A stretch of DNA of 64,000 nucleotides, taken from positions 1-64,000 of the forward strand of contig NZ_LNRZ01000011.1 of NCBI RefSeq assembly GCF_001468265.1, given 5' to 3'. Shown piece after piece: positions 9,182 through 18,611 of the stretch. Under the pieces are notes generated by a model. The model was not told the origin of the DNA, made no database searches, and saw only the letters and a list, made by a program, of their open reading frames with translations. Both the position numbers and the translations under genes were made by a program. Each line of letters starts with the position of its first letter. Within the stretch, counting starts at the first letter, position 1. Source of the DNA: Sphingopyxis sp. H050. Lineage in GTDB: Bacteria; Pseudomonadota; Alphaproteobacteria; Sphingomonadales; Sphingomonadaceae.

Positions 9182-10014
9182 GACCGCCCCCGACGGCGCT
9201 TGTCGTCGCGCTCGATCCGTATCTTTTTCGCGCCACGCCCGCTGCCGAGCCGCAGTTCGGCGCGCTCGAACAGGCGGTCGACGATGAGGAACCGACCTTT
9301 CACGCGGTAATTGACGAGCTCCGCACCATCCTTGTCGCCGAGCACGAAGAGCGGGGGCATATCGCCCTCGGCAATACCGTCGCCAAACTCGACGAACAAT
9401 TGGCGGCCGTCGTCGAAGATGCGCAGCGGGCGCCAGGACACCTTGTCGCCGCTGATCCGATAACCAAAATTGAGCGCCGCAAAGTCGATGCCGCTCGCAA
9501 CGGGAGCAGCGCGCTCCCGCTCGGTTTCGGCCGCTCGCAATGCGATCAGCTCATCGGCCGGGTAGGACCAGCTGACTGCAGCCATATAGGTCGCAGGCGT
9601 TGCGCGCAGTTCGAGATGATAGGTGCGGCGGTTGGTGTTGATAACGAGGTTCGTCATGATGTCGGGGCGGGTCGGCTTGACGAGAATATGAACGCGCCGC
9701 GACGTACCGGCGCCGCTCAGCGTGTCACCGATGATCCAGCGGACCGTATCGCCGGCGGCGACCGGTCCGGGTCCGACGAGCTCCTCGCCTTCCTGGAGCG
9801 CGATGTCGGTGACCTGCCCCGGCGCCGTATAGATCTGGAACAGCGCGCCGTCGGCCCAGGCATATTTCTGGATCGCGTTGAGGAACGTGGCACGGTCCGG
9901 CTGAACGCGCGCCGCGTCATTGGCTCGGCCGACCTGCGTTTTGACATCGGAGGGGGCGGCGACCGCAGGAAATGCGAGCGCGGCTGCGGTCACGAGAAAG
10001 ATAAAACGCGTCAC
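9178..10014 (-). CDS. trbG: TrbG, VirB9-like channel protein
   Basis: 278-residue periplasmic/outer-membrane component of the conjugation channel. A signal peptide (VTRFIFLVTAAALAFPAVAA) is followed by VirB9 repeats (IYTAPGQVTDIALQEGE; VHILVKPTRPDIMTNLVI) and the C-terminal region that binds TrbI. A GTG at 10014 overlapping the trbF stop (GTGA) is preferred; an ATG seven codons upstream at 10035 would spoil the signal peptide. The coupling matches its neighbours. Confidence 0.93.
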   Translation of the reverse strand: MTRFIFLVTAAALAFPAVAAPSDVKTQVGRANDAARVQPDRATFLNAIQKYAWADGALFQIYTAPGQVTDIALQEGEELVGPGPVAAGDTVRWIIGDTLSGAGTSRRVHILVKPTRPDIMTNLVINTNRRTYHLELRATPATYMAAVSWSYPADELIALRAAETERERAAPVASGIDFAALNFGYRISGDKVSWRPLRIFDDGRQLFVEFGDGIAEGDMPPLFVLGDKDGAELVNYRVKGRFLIVDRLFERAELRLGSGRGAKKIRIERDDKRRRGRS

Positions 10015-10697
10015 TGGCTGAGCTCCTTCGACCAATTTACGGCGGTGACAAAAATTCCGAGCGGGTTGCGCCGCAGGGCATCGGGGGTGCGGGGCGGCTG
10101 GACCGTCACGGTGACGATCGCCGACCAGCGCGACGTTTCGAGAAGGCTGCCGTCCTGATAGCGGCGCTCGGTCCAGGCGATACGAAAGCTATCCTTGGAG
10201 GCTCGGATCACGCTCGACACATCGACCGCGACCTGTCGCTTGCCGATCTCCGCGAAAGGATCGTTCAGCCGGGCATATTCATTGAGTATCTGCGCACCGC
10301 TCGCCGTGGTGAAATCATAGGCGCTGAGCCAATCCTTGCGCAGCACGATCGGGTCGGCCGGAATCGACCGGACATGCTCGATGAAGCGCGCGAGATGGAA
10401 GGCGATCTGCGGATCGGTCGGCGACCAGTCGGCGTCTGCGGGCGCGACGGCCCTTGCCTCGCCGAGCTTGTCGACCTCGACCACCCAGGGCGTGATCGTG
10501 CCGCGCACCGACTGCCAGACGAGCGCCGAGGCGAGGCCGCCCGACAGAAGCAGGGCGCCGAAAAAGGCGAGCCGCCAATTCTTCGCCTGGACGCGCGCCG
10601 AGCCGATGCGATCGTCCCAGACCTGCGCCGCGCGCTGATGCGGCGTGACCGGGACGGGCGAGATCCCATAATGATTGGAGGGCCTGCGGAAAATCAT
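10011..10697 (-). CDS. trbF: TrbF, VirB8-like assembly factor
   Basis: 228-residue inner-membrane protein with a cytoplasmic head, one membrane helix at about 44-62 (LAFFGALLLSGGLASALVW) and a periplasmic VirB8 domain. It nucleates assembly of the type IV secretion channel. It starts 1 nt after the trbL stop and overlaps trbG by GTGA. Confidence 0.94.
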   Translation of the reverse strand: MIFRRPSNHYGISPVPVTPHQRAAQVWDDRIGSARVQAKNWRLAFFGALLLSGGLASALVWQSVRGTITPWVVEVDKLGEARAVAPADADWSPTDPQIAFHLARFIEHVRSIPADPIVLRKDWLSAYDFTTASGAQILNEYARLNDPFAEIGKRQVAVDVSSVIRASKDSFRIAWTERRYQDGSLLETSRWSAIVTVTVQPPRTPDALRRNPLGIFVTAVNWSKELSQ

Positions 10698-10698
10698 A

Positions 10699-11979
10699 TC
10701 AATCCCTTTCGCTGATGTCGGGTGCGGAGCCGGCGCCGTGGCTATCGCCGCCCTTCAGGGTCTGCGCGCCGACCATCGCGCCCTGCGCGACCGCCTGCCG
10801 CTGCCGCATCGCGGTCGCCCAGGCGGGCGGCGTGTCGGCAGCAGGTGCCGGCCCGGCCTTCGCCGCCTGACCCGCGCGGCCGGCCGCAAATTGCTCGCGG
10901 GTCCGCTCGGCGGCACGCCGAAGCGGGGACGCCGCAGCGCTCGCCGCCGAGCGCGCGACATTGGCGAGACCCGCACCGACCGCCTGCGCCCCGCTCTTCC
11001 CGGCCGCGCCTGCGGCGTAGGAGCCCGACGCGCTGCCCGCAGTGCGGGTAGCACCGGCTGCAGCGCCGCGCGCAAAGCTGGCGGCGGCACCGGTAGCCAG
11101 CGTCGCACCCGCCGCGCCCGCGGCGAGCGTGGCGCCGGCGGCGACGGCCGTGCCGGCCGCAGCGCCTGCGCCGAGCTGGGGGCCGCCCGCGACGATGCCA
11201 TTGGCGATCGAAGGACCGAAGATACCGAGACCCAGCAATGTGAGCGCGCCAAGCGCGATCGCCATCACCTGCTCGATGTCGGGCTCGGCGCCAATCTGGG
11301 CACCCATGAAGCGATCGAAGAGGGTCGTGCCGATCCCGGTGATGACGGCGAGCACCAGCACCTTGATGCCCGAGGAGACGATGTGGCCAAGGACGCGCTC
11401 GGCCATGAAGGCGGTGCGGCCGAAAAAGGCGAAGGGAATGAGCACGAAGCCCGCGAGCGTGACGAGCTTGAACTCGAGGATCGTCACGAAGACCTGCACC
11501 GCGAGGATGAAGAAGGCGAGGACGACGATCACCCAGGCGATCAGCAAAACCATGATCTGCACGAAGTTCGTGAAGAGCCCGACAGGCCCCAGGAGGTCCT
11601 TGCTCGCATCAAGAAGCGGCTCGGCGGCATCAAGGCCCGTCGCCGCGACGACGCCCGGGCGCATGAAGTCGCCGATCGCCATGGCGCCGCCGCTTGCCTT
11701 CAGCCCAAGACCGGCAAAGCTTTCGAGCATGATCGTCGCCAGGCTCTGGAAGTTGCCGATGATGAACGCAAAGACGCCAATATAGAGCGTCTTCTTGACG
11801 AGGCGCTGAAGGACATCCTCGTCGGCGCCCCACGCCCAGAACAGCGCGGCGATCGTCACGTCGATGACGATGAGAGTCGTCGACAGGAACCCGACTTCGC
11901 CGCCGAGCAGCCCGAAGCCGCTATCGATATAGGTCGAAAAGACCGACAGAAATTGGTCGATCACGCCCGTGTCGTTCAT
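10699..11979 (-). CDS. trbL: TrbL, VirB6-like polytopic channel protein
   Basis: 426-residue inner-membrane protein with about six hydrophobic helices in its first 270 residues (for example IMVLLIAWVIVVLAFFILAV). A long Ala/Gly-rich low-complexity tail follows, as is usual for TrbL. It is thought to form part of the inner-membrane pore for DNA transfer. It overlaps the small trbK-like gene by ATGA. Confidence 0.93.
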   Translation of the reverse strand: MNDTGVIDQFLSVFSTYIDSGFGLLGGEVGFLSTTLIVIDVTIAALFWAWGADEDVLQRLVKKTLYIGVFAFIIGNFQSLATIMLESFAGLGLKASGGAMAIGDFMRPGVVAATGLDAAEPLLDASKDLLGPVGLFTNFVQIMVLLIAWVIVVLAFFILAVQVFVTILEFKLVTLAGFVLIPFAFFGRTAFMAERVLGHIVSSGIKVLVLAVITGIGTTLFDRFMGAQIGAEPDIEQVMAIALGALTLLGLGIFGPSIANGIVAGGPQLGAGAAAGTAVAAGATLAAGAAGATLATGAAASFARGAAAGATRTAGSASGSYAAGAAGKSGAQAVGAGLANVARSAASAAASPLRRAAERTREQFAAGRAGQAAKAGPAPAADTPPAWATAMRQRQAVAQGAMVGAQTLKGGDSHGAGSAPDISERD

Positions 11980-12227
11980 CGCTCGTTCCTCCGCTCACCG
12001 AAAAACCGGCGACGCTTCGCTTCCCATGCCGCTTCGCAATCGGGGTCGGCCGTCGTGACGGTCCGGCAGCGGCGAAGCCCATCGTCCGGCGCCGGGTGTG
12101 CGTCCGCCCCGGAGACCTGGGGGGCGGACGCACGGGGCGCGGGCGGCAGGGTCGCGGCGACGAGCGCGAGCGTCATGGCGATTCCGCCCAGCACTGCCGC
12201 GCCGGCGATCCTGGCCGCCCGGCCCAT
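11976..12227 (-). CDS. TrbK-alt, putative entry-exclusion protein
   Basis: 83-residue protein with an N-terminal membrane helix (AARIAGAAVLGGIAMTLALV) and a short exported domain ending in CRTVTTADPDCEAAWEAKRR. The two cysteines and the WE-KRRRFFG end match the TrbK-alt family, which replaces TrbK between trbJ and trbL. The expected role is blocking entry of an identical element. The start at 12227 lies 1 nt after the trbJ stop; the open frame continues 40 codons upstream without plausible sequence. Confidence 0.85.
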   Translation of the reverse strand: MGRAARIAGAAVLGGIAMTLALVAATLPPAPRASAPQVSGADAHPAPDDGLRRCRTVTTADPDCEAAWEAKRRRFFGERRNER

Positions 12228-12228
12228 C

Positions 12229-12951
12229 TCAATTGCCCTTGAGGAAGCGGCGGAAGCGCTCGCGTCCTTCGGCCTCGGCAGCCGCCGCGCGGGCGGCATC
12301 GAGCATCTGCGCACGCCCCTGCGCGGCGATCGCGGCGGCAAGATCACCGAGTTGCTGCGACTGGAGCGCGAGCAGCTGATTGCCCGCCTGTGCCGCCTGG
12401 AGGGCGCCGGCCGCCGACTGGCTCGCGGTCACCAGCGTCGTGATCGAGCGGCGCGCATCGCCCATATTGCCGACGACGCCCGCCTGGACCTTCATCGCAT
12501 CCTGAAAGGCGCCGACGCTGTCGCTCCAGCGCGCCTCAGCATTGGCGACCATTTCCGCCTGCGTGCCCGTCAGCGCGCCGCCCTTGTAGCGCGCGTCGAA
12601 CGCCTTCTGGATGTCGCCGACATCAAAAGCGACCCGCTGCGCTTCGCCGAGCAGGGCGCGGGTGCGGTCGACCTGGCCTTGCAGCTCCTCGAGCGTCGAG
12701 ACCGGCAGGCCCGACAGGTTGCGTGCCTCGTTCGCGAGCGACGTCGCCTGATTCTGCAGCTGCTTGATCTGATTGTTGATCTGCTCGAGCGTGCGCGCGG
12801 CGGTCAGGATGTTCTGGGCGTAATTGCGGGGATCGTGGACGATCCCGCCCACCTGGGCCGCGGCCGGGACAGACACTGCCGCTGCCGCGATGCCGCACCC
12901 GGTGACAAGCAGCGCGGCGGCGCAATGGAAAATCGGGGTCTTCATGGTCAT
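12229..12951 (-). CDS. trbJ: TrbJ, VirB5-like protein
   Basis: 240-residue exported protein with a signal peptide (residues 1 to ~32, ending VPAAAQ) and a long helical, coiled-coil body (TLEQINNQIKQLQNQATSL). VirB5 relatives sit at the pilus tip and help mating-pair contact. It begins directly after the trbE stop. Confidence 0.92.
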   Translation of the reverse strand: MTMKTPIFHCAAALLVTGCGIAAAAVSVPAAAQVGGIVHDPRNYAQNILTAARTLEQINNQIKQLQNQATSLANEARNLSGLPVSTLEELQGQVDRTRALLGEAQRVAFDVGDIQKAFDARYKGGALTGTQAEMVANAEARWSDSVGAFQDAMKVQAGVVGNMGDARRSITTLVTASQSAAGALQAAQAGNQLLALQSQQLGDLAAAIAAQGRAQMLDAARAAAAEAEGRERFRRFLKGN

Positions 12952-15387
12952 TCACTCCTTCAGGGTGGAAAATTCGAGATTGGCGAGAAGATCGGCCGCC
13001 CAGTCGAGGCGGCGCTCACGCAGCCAGGCGGCGGCAAAGCCATCGCTCCCATGTTCGGCGACGAGTTCGCCGATGCGGATCTGATCGGTCTTGGAAGACG
13101 CGGCGGCGAAGGCGAGCGCGATCTCGCCGAGGCCCAGTTCGAACAGCCGGTTCCCGCGGCGCGACTGGCAATAATAGTCACGCTTCGGGGTCGCACGGCT
13201 CAATATCTCGATCTGCCGGTCGTTGAGGCCGAAGCGCTCATAGACCCGCGCGATCTGCGGCTCGGCGGCGCGCTCATTGGGAAGGAAGATGCGCGTCGGG
13301 CAGCTCTCGATGATCGCGGGCGCAATGCTCGAACTCTCGATGTCGGCGAGGCTCTGCGTCGCGAAGATGACGCTCGCATTCTTCTTGCGCAGCGTTTTCA
13401 GCCATTCGCGCAGTTGCGCGGCGAAGGCTGGGCTATCGAGGATAAGCCAGCCCTCGTCGATGATGATCAGGGTCGGCGAGCCGTCGAGGCGCTGACCGAT
13501 CCGGTGAAAGAGATAGGCGAGCACGGCGGGAGCGGAGGCGGCGCCAACGAGGCCCTCGGTCTCGAGCGCTTGCACGCGCGCGTCGCCGAGGCGTTCGACC
13601 TCCGCGTCGAGGAGGCGTCCCCAGGGTCCGCCGACCAGATAGGGCGCCAGCGCCTGTTTGAGTTCCTGCGATTGCAGCAGGACCGCGAGCCCCGTCAGCG
13701 TCCGCTCCACGACCGGCGCGGTGGCCAGCGACGTCAGCGCCGACCAGAGATGCTCCTTCGCGGCCGGATCCACCGCGACGCCTTCGCCCGCGAGGAGCGC
13801 GGCCAGCCATTCGGCGGCCCACGCGCGTTCGCCCGCCTCGTCGATGCGCGCGAGCGGCTGCAGCGCGACGCCGCCGCCGTCATCCTGCAAGGCGCCGCCC
13901 AGATCCTGCCAGTCGCCGCCCATGGCGAGCGTCGCGGCGCGGATCGAGCCGCCGAAATCGAAGGCGAAGATCTGGCCATGCTCATAGCGCCGGAATTGCA
14001 GTGTCATCAGCGCGAGAAGCACCGACTTTCCGGCGCCGGTCGGGCCGACGACGAGGCTGTGGCCGACGTCGCCGACATGAAGAGTTAGGCGGAACGGCGT
14101 CGAGCCTTCGGTCTTGCCATAGAGCAAGGGGGCATCACCGAAATGCTCGTCCCGTTCCGCCCCCGCCCACACCGCTGACAAGGGTATGAGGTGGGCGAGA
14201 TTGAGCGTCGAAATGGGGGGCTGGCGGACATTGGCATAGACATGACCGGGCAGGCTCCCGAGCCAGGCGTCGACCCCGTTCATGCCCTCGACCGTGCAGG
14301 TGAAGTCGCGGCCCTGGATGACCTTCTCGGCGAGCCGCAGTTTTTCGGCCGCGATGGCGGGATCCTGATCCCACACGGTCAGCGTCGCGGTCACATAGGC
14401 GATGCCTGCATGGTCGGCGCCGAGTTCCTGCAATGCCATGTCGGCGTCGGCCGCCTTGTTCGAGGCGTCCGAGTCCATGAGCACCGACGCCTCGTTGGTC
14501 ATCACTTCCTTGAGGATCGCGGCGACCGATTTGCGCTTGGCGAACCACTGCCGCCGGATTTTGGTCAGCAGCTTCGTCGCGTCGGTCTTGTCGAGCATGA
14601 TCGCGCGCGTCGACCAGCGATAGGCGAAAGCGAGCCGGTTGAGCTCGTCGAGCAGGCCCGGCCAGGTCGCGGTCGGAAAGCCGGTGATCGTCAGCGTGCG
14701 GAGATGATGCTCGCCGAGCCGCGGCGCGAGCCCGCCGACGAGCGGCTGGTCGGTCAGCAGCGCGTCGAGGTAGACGGGTGTCTCGGGAACGCGGACGCGT
14801 TGCCGATTGGTCGAGACGCAGCTGTGGAGATAGGTGAGTGTCTCGCCGTCGCCAAGCCATTCGGCCTCGGGAACGAAGCCTTCGATCAGATGGAGGAGCC
14901 GCCCGCTGCGGTCGACAAAGCCCTTCAGCAGTTCTTTCGGATCCGCGCCCGCCTCCGAGCGCCCCTCATAAAGCCAGGCTTCCGCACGCGCGGCCTCTTC
15001 CGCGGGCGGCATCCAGAGCAGGGTCAGATAATAGAAGCTTTCGAAATGCGCGCCTTCCTCGCGGAACTGTTCGCGGCGCTCGACATCGACCAGCGCCGAG
15101 ACGGCGTCGGGAAAATCGGAGACCGGATAGGATATCGCGGGAACACGCTGCGCCTCGACGAAGACCGCCCAGCCCGAGCCCAGCCGCCGCAGCGCATTGT
15201 TCAGCCGCGCGGTCACCGAGACGAGTTCGGCCGGGGTCGCGCTGTCGAGGTCGGGGCCGCGAAAGCGCGCGGTACGTTGGAAGGAGCCATCCTTGTTGAG
15301 GACGACGCCCTCGGCGACGAGCGCCACCCAGGGAAGATAGTCGGCGAGGGCAGCGGATTTGGTGCGATATTCGGCGAGGTTCATCAT
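12952..15387 (-). CDS. trbE: TrbE, VirB4-like secretion ATPase
   Basis: 811-residue ATPase that powers pilus assembly and substrate transfer. The N-terminal CagE/VirB4 domain is followed by Walker A (GPTGAGKS) and Walker B (TLIIIDEGWLIL) segments. The ATG at 15387 overlaps the trbD stop (ATGA). The open frame runs another 131 codons upstream, but that stretch is the shadow of trbD and trbC. Length matches the family. Confidence 0.95.
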   Translation of the reverse strand: MMNLAEYRTKSAALADYLPWVALVAEGVVLNKDGSFQRTARFRGPDLDSATPAELVSVTARLNNALRRLGSGWAVFVEAQRVPAISYPVSDFPDAVSALVDVERREQFREEGAHFESFYYLTLLWMPPAEEAARAEAWLYEGRSEAGADPKELLKGFVDRSGRLLHLIEGFVPEAEWLGDGETLTYLHSCVSTNRQRVRVPETPVYLDALLTDQPLVGGLAPRLGEHHLRTLTITGFPTATWPGLLDELNRLAFAYRWSTRAIMLDKTDATKLLTKIRRQWFAKRKSVAAILKEVMTNEASVLMDSDASNKAADADMALQELGADHAGIAYVTATLTVWDQDPAIAAEKLRLAEKVIQGRDFTCTVEGMNGVDAWLGSLPGHVYANVRQPPISTLNLAHLIPLSAVWAGAERDEHFGDAPLLYGKTEGSTPFRLTLHVGDVGHSLVVGPTGAGKSVLLALMTLQFRRYEHGQIFAFDFGGSIRAATLAMGGDWQDLGGALQDDGGGVALQPLARIDEAGERAWAAEWLAALLAGEGVAVDPAAKEHLWSALTSLATAPVVERTLTGLAVLLQSQELKQALAPYLVGGPWGRLLDAEVERLGDARVQALETEGLVGAASAPAVLAYLFHRIGQRLDGSPTLIIIDEGWLILDSPAFAAQLREWLKTLRKKNASVIFATQSLADIESSSIAPAIIESCPTRIFLPNERAAEPQIARVYERFGLNDRQIEILSRATPKRDYYCQSRRGNRLFELGLGEIALAFAAASSKTDQIRIGELVAEHGSDGFAAAWLRERRLDWAADLLANLEFSTLKE

Positions 15388-15653
15388 GGGCGCATCCAGA
15401 CAGGAAATTTGAGGTGACGGCGGGCGACGTCGACGAACTGCGGGTCGTGCCGCGCCGCCCAGACCGAAAGGGCATGGCCGATCGCCCAGAGAGCGAGGCC
15501 GGCGATCCAGAGCCGAAGGCCAAGCCCGATCGCACCGGCGAGGGTGCCATTGACGATCGCGAGGCTGCGCGGCGCGCCGCCGAGCAGGATCGGCTCGGCG
15601 AGCGCACGGTGGACCGGCGCGAAGAAGCCCGGAATGTCGGCCTCCTGTCCCAT
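15384..15653 (-). CDS. trbD: TrbD, VirB3-like membrane protein
   Basis: 89-residue inner-membrane protein with two hydrophobic segments (LAIVNGTLAGAIGLGLRLWI; ALWAIGHALSVWAA). The opening (PGFFAPVHRALAEPILLGGAPR) is the VirB3/TrbD signature. It acts with TrbE. It shares 1 nt with trbC and 4 nt with trbE. Confidence 0.92.
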   Translation of the reverse strand: MGQEADIPGFFAPVHRALAEPILLGGAPRSLAIVNGTLAGAIGLGLRLWIAGLALWAIGHALSVWAARHDPQFVDVARRHLKFPVWMRP

Positions 15654-15985
15654 CAGACGAGTGCCCCGCCGCCGAAGGAGAAGAAGGAGAGGAAGAAGCT
15701 CGAGGCGGCGAAGGCGATCGAGAGGCCGAAGACGATCTGGACCAGCCGGCGGAAACCGCCCGAGGTATCACCGAAGGCAAGGCTCAGGCCGGTGACGATG
15801 ATGATGATCACCGCGACGATCTTGGCGACCGGACCCTCGATGCTCTCGAGGATCGACTGGAGCGGCGCTTCCCAGGGCATCGACGAGCCGCCCGCATGGG
15901 CCGGGACGGCGACGATCATCGCGACGAAGATCGCGGTCGAGGTGAGGATGGCGCGGCGGGCGCCATGCCGGGCGGCACGGATCAT
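15653..15985 (-). CDS. trbC: TrbC, VirB2-like pilin
   Basis: 110-residue major pilin precursor. A signal peptide ends after PAHA; the mature protein has two membrane helices (KIVAVIIIIVTGLSLAFG; FGLSIAFAASSFFLSFFSFGG). The ATG at 15985 overlaps the trbB stop. The longer open frame to 16393 is antisense-like shadow inside trbB. TrbC pilins of RP4 type are cyclised by TraF, which is also present here (25113-25682). Confidence 0.92.
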   Translation of the reverse strand: MIRAARHGARRAILTSTAIFVAMIVAVPAHAGGSSMPWEAPLQSILESIEGPVAKIVAVIIIIVTGLSLAFGDTSGGFRRLVQIVFGLSIAFAASSFFLSFFSFGGGALV

Positions 15986-16962
15986 GAGCTTTCTCCTTCT
16001 TGTGTGTGCGGGACAAGGCGATATTCGCCGGTGGCGGGATCGAGCCCTTCGACCCGCGCCAGTTCGGACAGGCGCCGGCCGGTCCCATCGCGGACGAGGA
16101 CGGCAACAAGGTCGATCGTTTCGGCAAGCAGCGCGCGCGGCACGGTTACGACCGCCTCCTGGATGAGCTGCTCCATGCGGCGGAGCGCCCCGAGCGCGCT
16201 TCCGGCGTGGATCGTACCGATCCCGCCCGGATGGCCCGTTCCCCAGGCCTTCAGCAGATCGAGCGCTTCGGGGCCGCGCACCTCGCCGATCGGAATGCGA
16301 TCGGGCCGGAGGCGGAGCGACGAGCGCACGAGGTCGGTGAGCGATGCGACCCCGTCCTTGGTGCGCATGGCGACGACATTGCGCGCGGCGCACTGCAACT
16401 CGCGAATATCCTCGATGAGGATGATCCGGTCATCGGTGCCGGCGATCTCGGCGAGCAGCGCGTTGGCGAGCGTCGTCTTGCCTGTCCCCGTTCCGCCGGC
16501 GACGAGAATGTTCAGCCGGTCGGCGACCGCATGCCGCAGCGCCGCGGCGGCGGCCGGCGCCATGATTCGCGCGCCCACATAATCGTCGAGCGTGAAAACG
16601 GCTGCCGCCGGCTTGCGGATGGCGAAGGCCGGGGCGGTCACCACGGGTGGCAGCAACCCCTCGAACCGCTCGCCGCCGCCGGGCAGTTCGGCCGATACGC
16701 GCGGACTTCCGGCATGAACTTCGGCGCCGACATGATGCGCGACGAGGCGGATGATGCGTTCGCCATCGGCCGCGCTCAGCCATGTACCGCTGTCCGCGAG
16801 GCCCTCGCCGAGCCGGTCGACCCAGAGGCGGCCGTCGGGATTGAGCATGATCTCGACGACTTGCGGGTCGGTAAGCCAGCCGGCGATCGCCGCTCCGAAT
16901 GCGGTCTGCAACATGCGCGCGCTGCGATTTAGCGCTTCGAGCCGGATCGGTTCTGCAGCCAT
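15982..16962 (-). CDS. trbB: TrbB, VirB11-like ATPase
   Basis: 326-residue cytoplasmic hexameric ATPase that switches the channel between pilus building and DNA transfer. Walker A is GGTGTGKTT, followed by the Asp box ([12 protein letters not shown]) and the His box ([12 protein letters not shown]). The ATG at 16962 has a GGGG-containing ribosome site; the frame continues 35 codons upstream with no family resemblance. It is the first gene of the minus-strand trb operon. Confidence 0.94.
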   Translation of the reverse strand: MAAEPIRLEALNRSARMLQTAFGAAIAGWLTDPQVVEIMLNPDGRLWVDRLGEGLADSGTWLSAADGERIIRLVAHHVGAEVHAGSPRVSAELPGGGERFEGLLPPVVTAPAFAIRKPAAAVFTLDDYVGARIMAPAAAAALRHAVADRLNILVAGGTGTGKTTLANALLAEIAGTDDRIILIEDIRELQCAARNVVAMRTKDGVASLTDLVRSSLRLRPDRIPIGEVRGPEALDLLKAWGTGHPGGIGTIHAGSALGALRRMEQLIQEAVVTVPRALLAETIDLVAVLVRDGTGRRLSELARVEGLDPATGEYRLVPHTQEGESS

Positions 16963-17182
16963 GAGAGGACCCCGTTTCGCGGCGCCGGACCGGAGTGTCC
17001 GTGCGACGGGGCCGAGTAAGAGACGCAGGGATTGCCCCAATTCAACAAGCTTTTGAGCGCGTCGCACCGTGGCGTTGAAAGACAGGCTATGGCGTAGGCG
17101 CCGTCATCGCGGGAGAGCGGCCGCGCCTCCGCGAATCACTCCCGGGGCTTGTGCCGGAGGCGATTTTGACAAGAGTGTGAAC
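16963..17182. promoter_or_regulatory. Divergent control region between trbB and the LuxR-type gene
   Basis: 220 bp between the heads of the trb operon (leftward) and the LuxR-type gene (rightward). It must hold the trb promoter and probably the target of that regulator. I see no strong paired -35/-10. A TTGACA at 17166-17171 is too close to the ATG at 17183 to serve that gene. Confidence 0.5.
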
Positions 17183-17701
17183 ATGAGTGATTCGAGGTCG
17201 CACACATTTGAGGACGCCGAACGCTGGGCGCGCCTCACTGACAAGCAGCGGGCCTGCCTCGATCTCCTGATCGAGCGACAGACCTCGAAGCAGATTGCGC
17301 GGCAGCTCGGAATCGCCAAGCCCACCGTCGATCTCCGGCTGACCAAGGCGCGCGACATATTGGGGACGGCGAACCGCGACGAGACCGCGATCGTCTATGC
17401 CCGCCTCAAACAGACCTATGATCGGATCACATGCGATCCGATCGACCTTCCGCCGCCGCCTGCGCTCGTGCCATCCCACTTCCCGGACGGAGGCCCGGCC
17501 GACGCGATGGCGCTGAACGACAGTGTCCTGGCGGCGGACGGGCCGATGGAGGCCAGCCCGCCGTTCAGGGATTTCTGGAGGCATGACCATGCCCGGACAA
17601 GGCGAGCGCTGATCATGGCGGCCATGCTGGTCGCACTGGTCCTGCTCATCTTATCGGGGCTCGCCATCGCCCAGGCGCTGACGACGCTGATCTCCGGCTG
17701 A
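17183..17701 (+). CDS. Membrane-anchored LuxR-type HTH protein
   Basis: 172-residue protein. A LuxR/GerE helix-turn-helix lies near the N-terminus (LTDKQRACLDLLIERQTSKQ, then IAKPTVDLRLTKARDILG). A proline-rich linker follows, then one C-terminal membrane helix (LIMAAMLVALVLLILSGLAI). No sensor domain is visible, so this looks like a membrane-tethered transcription factor. The first LuxR-domain residues follow the ATG at 17183 closely. Its position opposite trbB suggests control of transfer genes; the target and signal are inferred. Confidence 0.75.
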   Translation: MSDSRSHTFEDAERWARLTDKQRACLDLLIERQTSKQIARQLGIAKPTVDLRLTKARDILGTANRDETAIVYARLKQTYDRITCDPIDLPPPPALVPSHFPDGGPADAMALNDSVLAADGPMEASPPFRDFWRHDHARTRRALIMAAMLVALVLLILSGLAIAQALTTLISG

Positions 17702-17763
17702 TCCCTTTCCCTTGTGCCCAAGCAATCGCCGGATCGCCCCCGCTTTCCGGAAAAGGAGAAGTC

Positions 17764-18096
17764 ATGTCCAAAGAAACCAGTTTTGCAGCAGCTCGTCTCG
17801 AGCGCGACGTCCCGGCTGCGGAAGGCAGAGTCGACGATGCCCTCATCGCGGTGTCCTCGCTGATGACAAGTGTCGTGACCGCACGCCGCGATACCATCGG
17901 GGTGCCGGCCACCAGCGGCCATGCAACGATCCGGCGGCTCGCGAAGGCACAGATGGCGCTGGTCGATGTGAGCGGTGACATCCTTCGCGTCCATGGCGAT
18001 CTCGTGCAAATCGGACGCGAGACGGCGGGCTATGACCTTCATGAATGCCCGGCGATCGCCGGTGCGGTTTCCGAGCCTCTTCCGGCGGCCGCCTGA
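17764..18096 (+). CDS. Conserved hypothetical protein of the transfer region
   Basis: 110-residue soluble protein with no family I recognise. It is mostly helical with no signal peptide or membrane helix; the central part (VDDALIAVSSLMTSVVTARR) looks like a small helical bundle. A strong GGAG ribosome site lies 5 nt before the ATG, so it is likely translated. It sits between the LuxR-type gene and a small membrane protein on the same strand, with 62 and 41 nt gaps. Confidence 0.6.
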   Translation: MSKETSFAAARLERDVPAAEGRVDDALIAVSSLMTSVVTARRDTIGVPATSGHATIRRLAKAQMALVDVSGDILRVHGDLVQIGRETAGYDLHECPAIAGAVSEPLPAAA

Positions 18097-18137
18097 CCCC
18101 GATTGACCCGGAGCAATCAGCATGAAAGGTTCGGGCG

Positions 18138-18611
18138 ATGCGCATGGCATTTTTCCTCGCTTTCTTGCTGGTTGCTCTTGGCTATGCCGCCTGGCGCGGG
18201 GGCGGACCCGAACGCGCGATGGCCGCGATCGCGCTGACCATGGTGGGAGCGGACAAGATGCTCCACGCTTTCGTACCGGTCGAGTTCGCATCGCTGGACA
18301 CGGGCCATCTCGCGATCGACCTGTTCGGCGCGACCGCAACCACCCTGCTCGCGCTTTTTGCGCATCGCTTCTGGCCCATGTGCGTCGCGGTGCTCCATAT
18401 ACTCCCGCTCCTCGCGCACACGAGCCGGTTCCTCGATGTGGAGATTCATCCGGCGGCTTATCTGACGATGCAGGTCGCGACCTCGTGGCTGGTTCCGCCG
18501 ATCCTCATCCTCGCAACCTGGCGGCACCAGCGACGCCTGGCGCGCGGCGACAGCGAGCCGTCCTGGTACATCTCGTCGCGTCGATCGATCCCGAGAACAG
18601 CCAATCGATAG
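18138..18611 (+). CDS. Small integral membrane protein, unknown function
   Basis: 157-residue protein with four or five hydrophobic segments (FFLAFLLVALGYAAW; IDLFGATATTLLALFAHRFW; VAVLHILPLLAHTS; ATSWLVPPILILATW). No family recognised. An AAAGG element lies 8 nt before the ATG. Its last ~42 codons overlap the start of the RadC-like gene in another frame. The membrane-protein composition makes this frame the more credible one before 18485. Confidence 0.6.
   Translation: MRMAFFLAFLLVALGYAAWRGGGPERAMAAIALTMVGADKMLHAFVPVEFASLDTGHLAIDLFGATATTLLALFAHRFWPMCVAVLHILPLLAHTSRFLDVEIHPAAYLTMQVATSWLVPPILILATWRHQRRLARGDSEPSWYISSRRSIPRTANR

Noticed and set aside
10675..14088. An 1137-codon open frame opposite trbF to trbE
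   Set aside because: It crosses several well-supported, coupled trb genes and has the arginine-rich composition of a shadow frame.
17166..17171. TTGACA as a promoter for the LuxR-type gene
   Set aside because: A -10 at normal spacing would fall inside the coding sequence.
18122..18484. N-terminal extension of the RadC-like frame
   Set aside because: It overlaps a membrane-protein gene with better composition and shows no RadC similarity; it is probably open by GC bias.
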